Shown piece after piece: positions 41,982 through 49,079 of a stretch of DNA of 51,188 nucleotides; position 1 is the stretch's first letter; every line of letters begins with the position of its first letter. The notes under the pieces were generated by a model. That model was not told where the DNA came from and ran no database searches. It saw only the letters and a list, made by a program, of their open reading frames with translations. Source of the stretch: Pseudomonas putida (GTDB taxonomy: Bacteria; Pseudomonadota; Gammaproteobacteria; Pseudomonadales; Pseudomonadaceae); contig NZ_MKZO01000039.1 in the NCBI RefSeq assembly GCF_001941965.1, positions 1-51,188 of the forward strand, in the 5' to 3' direction. Both the position numbers and the translations under genes were made by a program.

Positions 41982-42866
41982 CGGCTTGAACAGCTCGGCG
42001 CACATGAAGTCGATGAACACCCGCAGCTTCGGCGCCAGTTGCTTGCTCGACGGCCAGAGCAGGCGGAAGCTGCCCTGGTGCTCGACATGCGCCTCCAGCA
42101 ATGCCACCAGCTCACCCCGGGCGATCGCCTGACGCACCATGAAGTCCGGCAGGCAGGCGATGCCGAGGCCGGCCAGGGCCACGTCGACCAGGGCGGCGGA
42201 GGTGTTGCAGGCCATCGAGGCCGGCAGCTTCCAGTCCCGAGTGCCTTGTGCATCCTTCAGCGGCCATGGCTCGTACTTGCCGGTGGTGTGCAGCTTGTAC
42301 TGCAGGCAGGCGTGCTGCGCCAGGTCGGCGGGTACCTGGGGTGTACCACGACGGGCCAGGTAGTCCGGGGCGGCGACGATCTGCAGGTGGTAGGTGCCCA
42401 GCGGCCGGGACATCAGCCGGGAATCGGCAGGCTCGCCGGTGCGCATTACCACATCGAAGCCTTCGTCGATCACATCCACCAGGCGATCGGTGAAGTCCAG
42501 GTCCAGTTCGATTTCCGGGTACCGGTGCATGAATGCGGTCAGCGCCGGCATCACCAGCATGCCCACCAGGGGCAGGCTGACCCGCAGGCGCCCGCGGGGT
42601 GCCTGCCAGGTTTCCGACAACTCCAGTTCGGCCGCTTCCACTTCGCACAGGATCCGCCGGCAGCGTTCGAGAAACAGCGAGCCCTCGGCCGTCAGGGTGA
42701 TGCTGCGGGTGCTGCGGTGGAACAGGCGCACGCCAAGGCGCTGCTCCAGACGGCAGATGCTTTTGCCCACCGCCGAGGCCGAAACCCCAAGCTGGCGTCC
42801 CGCCGCCGAGTAGCTGCGGGTTTCCGCCGCCTGAACGAAAAAGGCAATGCCGTTGAGCGATTCCAT
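41973..42866 (-). CDS. LysR-family transcriptional regulator
   Basis: A 297-residue LTTR of the DsdC/AaeR-like subgroup with MESLNGIAFFVQAAETRSYSAAG-type HTH start (parts: FFVQAAETRSYSAAGR, SASAVGKSICRLEQRLGV) and an effector domain (about 90-295). ATG 42866 gives the usual LTTR N-terminus; ATG 42887 would add MSAIGAV. It is divergent from the MFS gene at 42977 with palindromes between, so it most likely regulates that transporter. Confidence 0.9.
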   Translation of the reverse strand: MESLNGIAFFVQAAETRSYSAAGRQLGVSASAVGKSICRLEQRLGVRLFHRSTRSITLTAEGSLFLERCRRILCEVEAAELELSETWQAPRGRLRVSLPLVGMLVMPALTAFMHRYPEIELDLDFTDRLVDVIDEGFDVVMRTGEPADSRLMSRPLGTYHLQIVAAPDYLARRGTPQVPADLAQHACLQYKLHTTGKYEPWPLKDAQGTRDWKLPASMACNTSAALVDVALAGLGIACLPDFMVRQAIARGELVALLEAHVEHQGSFRLLWPSSKQLAPKLRVFIDFMCAELFKPSA

Positions 42867-42880
42867 CACTGCGCCTATTG

Positions 42881-42937
42881 CGGACATTTTGTCCGATATG
42901 TTTTGAGTCCGGGCATTATTGTCTTGTATCGACGATA
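42881..42937. promoter_or_regulatory. Inverted repeats in the LysR/MFS divergent region
   Basis: CGGACA-TTT-TGTCCG (42881-42895) and TATCG-A-CGATA (42927-42937) are perfect inverted repeats 31 bases apart, together spanning the 110-base region between divergent starts. Paired sites of this sort are usual for LTTR recognition and activation sites; the first lies against the LysR start and would allow autorepression (inference). Confidence 0.5.
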
Positions 42938-42976
42938 GCTCCAGCATGGCCGCCTCATTTGGCACAGGACGGCACC

Positions 42977-44155
42977 ATGGCACTTTCCAGCACCACCCTG
43001 ATGGACGACGCGGCGCCCTTGCCGATCGCCGCGCTACTGGCCCTGGCGCTGGCCGGCTTCATCACCATCCTCACCGAGGCGTTGCCCGCCGGTTTGCTGC
43101 CGGCGATCAGCGGCGACCTGAGGATTTCCGAAGCGCTGGCCGGGCAACTGGTGACCTTGTACGCCATCGGTTCGCTGGTCGCGGCCATTCCCCTGATTGC
43201 GCTTACCCGTGGCGTACGCCGGCGCCGTCTGCTGCTGACGGCGCTGGCCGGGTTCGTGGTCGCCAACGGCGTCACCACCCTGTCCGCCAATGTCGGCCTG
43301 ACCCTGGCGGCGCGCTTCGTTGCCGGGGTGTCCGCCGGATTGCTCTGGGCACTGGTCGCCGGATACGCGGCGCGGATGGTCAGCGAGGCGCAGAAAGGCC
43401 GGGCTATCGCCATCGCCATGGTCGGTACGCCGTTGGCGCTGTCGCTGGGTGTGCCGGCGGGGACCTGGCTGGGCAACCTGGTCGGCTGGCGCCTGTGTTT
43501 CGGGCTGATGAGCCTGCTGGCGCTGGGCTTGATGGTCTGGGTGCGGATCAAGGTTCCGGACTTTCCGGGGCAGGGCGCGGGACAGCGTTTGTCGCTGGGC
43601 AAGGTCTTCACTCTGGGCGGGGTGCGCCCGGTGCTGGCGGTGGTGCTGCTGTTCGTGCTTGCGCACAACATTCTCTACACCTATATCGCGCCGTTCCTGG
43701 CCGAGGCGGGGATGGGGGATCGGACCGACCTGGTGCTGTTGGTCTTCGGCGCAGCATCGCTCCTGGGGATCTGGATCACCGGCGTGCTGATCGACCGGCA
43801 TCTGCGGGTGCTGACCCTGGTCAGTACCCTGCTGTTTGGCGTGGCAGCCCTGGTACTGGGTCTGAGCGACAGCCCGATGCTGATCCTGGCTTCGGTGGCG
43901 GTCTGGGGCCTGGCCTTCGGCGGCGTGCCGACGCTGTTCCAGACCGCGCTGGCCAAGGCGGCGGGGGAGGCGGCGGATGTGGCCCAGTCGATGCTGGTCA
44001 CGGCATGGAATTCGGCAATCGCCGGGGGCGGAATACTCGGGGGCGTGTTGCTGAAGCAGCTTGGCGTTGTGGCGTTCGCGCCTGTACTGGTGCTGTTGCT
44101 CGGGGTCACCCTGAGCCTGGTGTGGAGCGCCCGGCGCCACGGTTTCACCCCATGA
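42977..44155 (+). CDS. MFS efflux transporter (DHA1-type), LysR-linked
   Basis: A 392-residue 12-helix transporter, paralogue of the one at 34803-36020: shared LTEALPAGLLPAIS, RFVAGVSAGLLWALVAGY, MVGTPLALSLGVPAGTWLG, AHNILYTYIAPF, TAWNSAIAG and the same ...RRHGFTP tail. AGGA precedes ATG 42977. It ends at the A-run of a terminator that serves the opposite strand. Divergent LysR gene is the probable regulator. Function: export of a small molecule; which one is unknown. Confidence 0.92.
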   Translation: MALSSTTLMDDAAPLPIAALLALALAGFITILTEALPAGLLPAISGDLRISEALAGQLVTLYAIGSLVAAIPLIALTRGVRRRRLLLTALAGFVVANGVTTLSANVGLTLAARFVAGVSAGLLWALVAGYAARMVSEAQKGRAIAIAMVGTPLALSLGVPAGTWLGNLVGWRLCFGLMSLLALGLMVWVRIKVPDFPGQGAGQRLSLGKVFTLGGVRPVLAVVLLFVLAHNILYTYIAPFLAEAGMGDRTDLVLLVFGAASLLGIWITGVLIDRHLRVLTLVSTLLFGVAALVLGLSDSPMLILASVAVWGLAFGGVPTLFQTALAKAAGEAADVAQSMLVTAWNSAIAGGGILGGVLLKQLGVVAFAPVLVLLLGVTLSLVWSARRHGFTP

Positions 44156-44175
44156 AAAAGGGCCCCGCGGGGCCC
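44155..44175 (-). terminator. Rho-independent terminator for the KGG protein gene
   Basis: On the minus strand, GGGCCCC-GC-GGGGCCC (44175 to 44160) is followed by five T. It begins 7 bases after the KGG gene stop, and its T-run touches the last base of the convergent MFS gene. On the plus strand the hairpin has no T-run after it. Confidence 0.85.
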
Positions 44176-44182
44176 AGGTCGG

Positions 44183-44377
44183 TCACTGGCTCTTGCGTCC
44201 GCCGCCGTGGCTGTTCTGGCCGCCAAGACGTCCGGCTTCGGACGCGCGCTGGCGGTCGTTGGCAAAATTGCCGCCCGAGGACTGGCCGCCTTTACGGCCG
44301 GCTTCGGCGGCTTTCTGCCGGTCATTGGCGAAATTGCCCGGGTTGGAGTGTGCGGGTTTGCCTTGATCGTTGGCCAT
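44183..44377 (-). CDS. KGG-motif stress protein (YciG-like)
   Basis: A 64-residue, highly hydrophilic protein with two copies of the stress-induced KGG/GGN motif: NPGNFANDRQKAAEAGRKGG and GGNFANDRQRASEAGRLGG. Members (YciG, Bacillus GsiB-like) are general-stress or sigma-S dependent, intrinsically disordered proteins. A strong GGTGAAGG precedes ATG 44377. It has its own terminator. The exact biochemical function is not known for the family. Confidence 0.92.
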   Translation of the reverse strand: MANDQGKPAHSNPGNFANDRQKAAEAGRKGGQSSGGNFANDRQRASEAGRLGGQNSHGGGRKSQ

Positions 44378-44579
44378 GATCCTTCACCTCATGTCGGTTT
44401 CAAGTGTGCACACAGGATGCCCTGCGTACAGGTACGACGAGGGCTGCGGTGTCGCTGCTCAACGCGATTCGGCACGGGCCGACGAATTGTCGTAAAGGTT
44501 GGCGGGCCAAGGGAAATGGATGGAACGCTCTGCGGCCGGATGCAACCTAACGCAGGACATTCGTTACGGGAGCATCGTC

Positions 44580-44762
44580 ATGAACCACGACAAGCCGCGC
44601 CACGACCAGGGGCCGCATTCTTCGGAGCATTCCAGTGGCAAGGATGATCCGGGTTTCGATCCGGATTCGCCGGATCTCGAGGATCCACAGGTGGATCCGG
44701 TCGGGCCGGCCAAGGCGCCCAAGGGCGGGCCGGGGGACAGCAAGGGTGAGGATCGAAGCTAA
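44580..44762 (+). CDS. Hypothetical 60-aa hydrophilic protein
   Basis: A small, probably disordered protein rich in Asp, Pro, Gly and Lys (MNHDKPRHDQGPHSSEHSSG..., then DPGFDPDSPDLEDPQVDPVG and a PKGGPGDSKGED end). GGGAG lies 9 bases before ATG 44580. It is divergent from the KGG stress gene across 202 bases in which I see no other gene. Similar composition suggests a stress-related accessory protein, but that is only a guess. Confidence 0.65.
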   Translation: MNHDKPRHDQGPHSSEHSSGKDDPGFDPDSPDLEDPQVDPVGPAKAPKGGPGDSKGEDRS

Positions 44763-44781
44763 GGAATTGGGCGTTCTCCCA

Positions 44782-44876
44782 GGCCCTATCGCTGGCAAGC
44801 CAGCTCCCACAGGTACTGCACAAGTCTCAAGGTTTGTGCTGACCCTGTGGGAGCTGGCTTGCCAGCGATGAGGCCC
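44782..44876. repeat. Two REP sequences in outward orientation
   Basis: REP units at 44782-44813 and 44843-44876 with the GCTGGCTTGCCAGC core point away from each other, unlike the facing REPINs. It lies between the convergent 60-aa gene and chemoreceptor gene. Confidence 0.88.
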
Positions 44877-44885
44877 GAAAGCGCA

Positions 44886-46565
44886 CTAGATCCGGAACTG
44901 CTTCACCAACGCCCGCAGATGCCCCTCCAGCGCCGACAGACTCTGCGCCGTCTGCGCCCCCTGCCGGGTCTGCTCGGCCACGCTGTCCACCGCCTGGGCG
45001 ATCTGGTGCACGCTGCGGTTGATCTCCTCGGCCACGGCCGTCTGTTCCTCCGCCGCACTGGCGATCTGCGCGTTCATCGAGCTGATGGTGCCAATCAACC
45101 CCGCCATGGCATCCAGCGACACCCCGGCCTCGCTGGCCTGGTCGCGGGTGCTGTCGCCGGCTTCGCAGGAGTTGCGCATCGACTCCACCGCCGAATGGGT
45201 GCCGGTGGTCAGGCGATCGATCATCACCTGGATTTCCTGGGTGCTCTGCTGGGTCCGGCTGGCCAGCCCGCGTACCTCATCGGCAACCACGGCGAAACCA
45301 CGCCCGGCCTCACCGGCCCGGGCTGCCTCGATGGCGGCGTTGAGGGCCAGGAGGTTGGTCTGCTCGGCAATCGAGCGGATCACCCCGAGCACCCCGACGA
45401 TGGACTGCACGTCCTGCTGCAGGCTGTCCAGCGAGGTGCCGCTGCCGCGAATGTTCTCCACCAGCGCATGAATGCGCTTGATGCTGCCGTCTACCACCTG
45501 CCGCGCCTGCTGGCCCTGGCTGTCGGTTTCCTGGGCGGCCTGGGCGGCGTTCTGCGCGCTGTGGGCCACTTCCAGGGCAGCGGCGGACATCTGGTTGATC
45601 GCCGTGGCCACCTGGGTGGTTTCGTGGCGCTGGGCTTCCATCGCCTGCTCGGAACGGCGGCTCTGGCTTTCCACGGCCTCGACCAGGGTCGACAGCTCGC
45701 CGCTGACCTCGACCACCTGGCGCACCAGGCCCTGGATCTTCTCGACGAAGCGGTTGAACGAGCCGGCCAGCTGGCCCAGCTCGTCGTTGCCGGCCCGCAG
45801 GCGGTGGGTCAGGTCGCCGTCGCCGTCGGCGATCGCGTCGAGGTTGTCCTTCATCGCCTTGAGCGGCTTGAGCAGGGTGTTGCTGAGCATCAGCCCGGCG
45901 ATGCCGAGGATCACCAGGAGCACCGCGGCGATGGCGATGATGCTGGTGAGGATCGAGTCGATGCGCTGGTCGATCTCGGCGCGCAGCTCGGTGATGCGCA
46001 GCTCGATGTTGTCCAGGTTCACTGCGGTCCCGACGGCCATGTCCCATTTCGGCAGGTAGAAGCTGTAGGCCAGCTTCGGCACCTGCACGCTTTCGTTGCC
46101 CGGCAGCGGCGAGCTGTAGTTGACGTAGTGGCTGCCGTCCTTGGCCACCCGCACCAGCTCGCGGTTGATGAACACGCCGTTGACGTCCTTGCGGTCGCTG
46201 AGGTTCTTGCCCACGTCCACCGGGCTGTCGCCACGGAACAGGCGGACCACGTTGGAGTCGTGGGCGAAGAAGTAGCCATCCTTGCCGTACTTGATCTTCG
46301 CCAGCAGGGCGATGGCTTCGCTTCGGCTGGCCAGGTCGCCGGCGGGGGCGGCGTCGTACAGGGCCTGGACCGAGCCAACGGCGATCTGCATGTAGTGTTC
46401 GAGGCTCTGGCGGCTTTCATCCAGCAGGCGCTGGCGGGTTTCGCTGATCTCGCTTTCGGCGAGGTTGCGCAGGATCCGGTCGGCGGCGCCACTGATGACC
46501 AGGGCGAAAACCAGGACGGGGAGTACGGCAAGCAACAGCAGTTTTGTTTTTAGAGTCAGCTGCAT
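44886..46565 (-). CDS. Methyl-accepting chemotaxis protein with Cache sensor
   Basis: A 559-residue chemoreceptor. TM1 about 8-28; periplasmic single-Cache (sCache_2) domain about 35-190 (KYGKDGYFFAHDSN, DVGKNLSDRKDVNG, WDMAVGTAVNLD); TM2 about 205-228; HAMP to about 285; then the kinase-control module with hairpin tip EQTNLLALNAAIEAARAGE. No C-terminal CheR-tethering pentapeptide: it ends ALVKQFRI. ATG 46565 follows GAGG. sCache_2 receptors usually sense small organic acids; the ligand here is unknown. Confidence 0.93.
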   Translation of the reverse strand: MQLTLKTKLLLLAVLPVLVFALVISGAADRILRNLAESEISETRQRLLDESRQSLEHYMQIAVGSVQALYDAAPAGDLASRSEAIALLAKIKYGKDGYFFAHDSNVVRLFRGDSPVDVGKNLSDRKDVNGVFINRELVRVAKDGSHYVNYSSPLPGNESVQVPKLAYSFYLPKWDMAVGTAVNLDNIELRITELRAEIDQRIDSILTSIIAIAAVLLVILGIAGLMLSNTLLKPLKAMKDNLDAIADGDGDLTHRLRAGNDELGQLAGSFNRFVEKIQGLVRQVVEVSGELSTLVEAVESQSRRSEQAMEAQRHETTQVATAINQMSAAALEVAHSAQNAAQAAQETDSQGQQARQVVDGSIKRIHALVENIRGSGTSLDSLQQDVQSIVGVLGVIRSIAEQTNLLALNAAIEAARAGEAGRGFAVVADEVRGLASRTQQSTQEIQVMIDRLTTGTHSAVESMRNSCEAGDSTRDQASEAGVSLDAMAGLIGTISSMNAQIASAAEEQTAVAEEINRSVHQIAQAVDSVAEQTRQGAQTAQSLSALEGHLRALVKQFRI

Positions 46566-46759
46566 CTTCGAGTCCTCAGTGACGGGCACAAGGCGAGGGG
46601 AGGTAACAGGGTCATCGGCCTGGCCGGGAAAAGCTGAAGGCTCGAGGGCGCACGCGTCACCGAAGTGTCATGAAACGAGAGGTAACATTCCTGCCATCAA
46701 ATTCGAACATGCTTGCGCCCGGCGCGGAATTGGCCGTCGGACCTATCAGGACATCTCCC

Positions 46760-47707
46760 ATGAAAGGCAGCGCCCCCCTGTTTGCGGCCGTGGACCTCGG
46801 TTCCAACGCCTTCCGCATGACCATCGGCCAGCAGATTCCCGGCAACCGCTGCCCGCTGATCCGCAAGGTGAAAAGCCTGCGCGAGCCAGTGCGCCTGGCC
46901 GAGGGGCTGCGTGACGAGTCGCTGGACAAGCTCGCCCTGGAGCGCGGCTGGCAGGCCCTGGAGCGCTTCGGCAAACACCTCAGCGGCTTCAAGGAGGCGC
47001 GGGTGCGCGCGGTGGCCACCAGCGCAGTGCGCCAGGCGCGCAATGCAGCGGTGTTCCTGGAAGGCGCCGAGGCCCGCCTGGGCTTTCCCATCAGGGTGAT
47101 TTCCGGCCAGGAAGAAGCCGAGCTGGTGTTCTCCGGCATCGCCCACACCATGCCGTGCGAGAAAACCACGCGCCTGGTGGTGGATATCGGCGGCGGCTCC
47201 ACCGAGCTGATCGTCGGCCGCGGCAAGCAGCCGATCTTCACCGAAAGCCTGACCATCGGCTCCGGCACCTTTGGCAAGCGCTATTTCCCCGCTGGCCGGG
47301 TCGACAGCCGCGCCCTGCAGCAGGCCGAGCAGCACGCCACCCTGGAGTTCTCCCGGGTCGATGGTTATATCCGCGAACACGACTGGCATGCGGCGATCGG
47401 CTCGTCCGGCACCGCGCGCATGCTGTCCCGGGTGCTCAAGGCCAATGGCCTGAACGAGGGCGGGCGCGATGGCATCACCTATGCCGGGCTGTTGCGCCTG
47501 TCCCTGGCCCTGCTCGGTGCCGGCCAGGTCAAGCGCCTCAAGCTTGGCGGTCTGCAGGCCCATCGCCAGGGCATGCTCCCCGGTGGCCTGGCGATCATGC
47601 TGGCGGCGTTCAAGGTCTTCGGTATCGAGGACATGACCCCGTCCGAGCCCGGCCTGCGTTTCGGCCTGCTGCACAGCCTCGTGGATAGCGGTTCTTCCCG
47701 TCACTGA
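46760..47707 (+). CDS. Short Ppx/GppA-family phosphatase
   Basis: A 315-residue actin-like phosphatase of the exopolyphosphatase/pppGpp phosphatase family. AVDLGSNAFRM (phosphate 1), SGQEEAEL with the catalytic Glu, VVDIGGGSTELI (phosphate 2) and GSSGTARM (adenosine loop) are intact. It stops after the two catalytic domains and lacks the C-terminal HD-like region of the about 500-residue Ppx, like the short PPX2 type. ATG 46760 with AGGA upstream. A CorA/ZntB-type transporter gene follows 20 bases later, probably in the same operon, which may link polyphosphate and divalent metals. Confidence 0.9.
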   Translation: MKGSAPLFAAVDLGSNAFRMTIGQQIPGNRCPLIRKVKSLREPVRLAEGLRDESLDKLALERGWQALERFGKHLSGFKEARVRAVATSAVRQARNAAVFLEGAEARLGFPIRVISGQEEAELVFSGIAHTMPCEKTTRLVVDIGGGSTELIVGRGKQPIFTESLTIGSGTFGKRYFPAGRVDSRALQQAEQHATLEFSRVDGYIREHDWHAAIGSSGTARMLSRVLKANGLNEGGRDGITYAGLLRLSLALLGAGQVKRLKLGGLQAHRQGMLPGGLAIMLAAFKVFGIEDMTPSEPGLRFGLLHSLVDSGSSRH

Positions 47708-47727
47708 TTCCCTTGCCGAGAGCCCGC

Positions 47728-48744
47728 ATGATCACCACCCAGGGCCATCAGCAGGACGCCGACCTCAACGGCCTGCTCTACGGTTTCGTGTTCCGTCCCG
47801 GCCAGCCGGGGCGGGAGATCGATTCCAGCGAAGCCCGCGAGCTGATGCTCGCGCCCCGCGACCCCGAGGAATTCCTCTGGCTGCACATGAACCTCGCCCA
47901 CGCCGCCTGCGAGCGCTGGATGAAGGGCAGCCTCGACCTGCCGGAAACCTTCTTCGAAACCCTGCGCGAAGGCTCGCGCTCGACCCGCATCGAACACGCC
48001 GACACCGCCTTGCTCGCGGTGGTCAACGATGTGGTGTTCAACTTCGGCATGGTCTCGTCCGACGTTTCCACCCTGTGGGCCTGCGTGCGCCCGCGTTTGC
48101 TGGTGAGTACGCGCCTGCAGCCGCTGCACTCGGTGGATCGCCTGCGTTCGTCGGTCAAGCGTGGCGAGCAGTTCAGCTCGACCATCGAGTTGCTGGTGCA
48201 CCTGTTCGGCGACCAAGGCGATGTACTGACCCAGATCGTCCGCGAGACCACCATGAACGTTGACCGCATCGAGGATCAGTTGCTGTCCCAGCGCCTCAGC
48301 GACAACCGCGCCGACCTCAGCGCCATGCGCCGTGTACTGGTGCGCCTGCAACGCCTGCTGGCGCTGGAGCCGGGCTCGCTGCTGCGCCTGCTCAACCGGC
48401 CGCCGGACTGGCTGCAGGAGCAGGACATCCGCCAATTGCGCGCGGCCACCGAGGAGTTCTCGGTGATCATCAACGACCTCACGGCGCTGGGCGAGCGGAT
48501 CAAGCTGCTGCAGGAAGAGATCGCGGCCAAGCTGACCGAGGAGAACAACCGCACCCTGTTCACCCTGACGGTGGTCACGGTGCTGGCGCTGCCGATCAAC
48601 ATCATTGCCGGCTTCTTCGGCATGAACGTGGGCGGGGTGCCGCTGTCGGAGGACCCCAACGGCTTCTGGGTGCTGGTGGTGCTGGTGGCGACCTTTACCG
48701 CGCTGGCGGGGCGCTGGGCCTTCCGCAAGCGTGGGGACTACTGA
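47728..48744 (+). CDS. CorA-family divalent metal transporter (ZntB-like)
   Basis: A 338-residue CorA superfamily protein: large N-terminal cytoplasmic domain (1-275, with LWLHMNLAH and the long coiled-coil helix DVLTQIVRETTMNVDRIED), then two C-terminal membrane helices separated by GFFGMNVGG, whose GMN is the pore signature. The loop after it (PLSEDPNG) is acidic. ZntB-like members transport zinc; Mg/Ni cannot be excluded. ATG 47728 is chosen; TTG 47713 is possible. It lies 20 bases after the Ppx gene. A CTGACGC/GCGTCAG hairpin overlaps its stop. Confidence 0.88.
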   Translation: MITTQGHQQDADLNGLLYGFVFRPGQPGREIDSSEARELMLAPRDPEEFLWLHMNLAHAACERWMKGSLDLPETFFETLREGSRSTRIEHADTALLAVVNDVVFNFGMVSSDVSTLWACVRPRLLVSTRLQPLHSVDRLRSSVKRGEQFSSTIELLVHLFGDQGDVLTQIVRETTMNVDRIEDQLLSQRLSDNRADLSAMRRVLVRLQRLLALEPGSLLRLLNRPPDWLQEQDIRQLRAATEEFSVIINDLTALGERIKLLQEEIAAKLTEENNRTLFTLTVVTVLALPINIIAGFFGMNVGGVPLSEDPNGFWVLVVLVATFTALAGRWAFRKRGDY

Positions 48745-48811
48745 CGCTCGCGTCAGGCTTTCGGGCTGCTCCGCAGCGAGCAGACCGGGAAAGACAGCAG
48801 CGCTCCCGGCG

Positions 48812-48828
48812 CTTAATTCCTGGTTAAT
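48812..48828 (+). promoter_or_regulatory. CTTAAT-N5-GTTAAT direct repeat, OmpR/PmrA-type box
   Basis: CTTAAT (48812-48817) and GTTAAT (48823-48828) are spaced by five bases, an 11-base period like the PmrA box consensus (CTTAAT-N5-CTTAAT). It lies 63-79 bases upstream of a small secreted-protein gene. A second element, the hairpin GGGCTAA/TTAGCCC at 48849-48872, sits between it and the ribosome site. Confidence 0.45.
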
Positions 48829-48890
48829 CGCACCTTCGGACAATGCCCGGGCTAAACGATTTCCGTTAGCCCAAGCAAAGGTCCTATTCC

Positions 48891-49079
48891 ATGTCCATGT
48901 TCAAAGCCGCAACCCTGTCCGTCCTTTTCGCCCTGCCAGTCCTGGCCCATGCAGAAGGCGGCAGCGACCGGGTCAATGAATGGCATGCGCAATTCCAGCA
49001 GGCACAAAAAGAGGCACCGCAGCAGGCGGTAGCCGACAAGAAAGCCGAGCAGTCGACTGCCGACAAGCGCGATTCCTGA
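48891..49079 (+). CDS. Small secreted/periplasmic hypothetical protein
   Basis: A 62-residue precursor: signal peptide MSMFKAATLSVLFALPVLAHA (cleaved after AHA, about residue 21) and a 41-residue hydrophilic mature part rich in Gln, Ala and Lys (EWHAQFQQAQKEAPQQAV). AAAGG is upstream; ATG 48897 is an alternative. No Cys. A predicted helix in the mature part is amphipathic. Function unknown. A PmrA-like direct repeat lies upstream, suggesting envelope-stress regulation (inference). Its stop abuts the stop of the convergent receptor gene with no base between. Confidence 0.75.
   Translation: MSMFKAATLSVLFALPVLAHAEGGSDRVNEWHAQFQQAQKEAPQQAVADKKAEQSTADKRDS

Noticed and set aside
44160..44175. Terminator for the plus-strand MFS gene
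   Set aside because: The T-run is on the minus-strand side only; it serves the KGG gene.
46660..46700. Pho-box-like GTGTCAT upstream of the Ppx gene
   Set aside because: Only one half-site fits; the second half at the right spacing does not match, so PhoB control is not supported.
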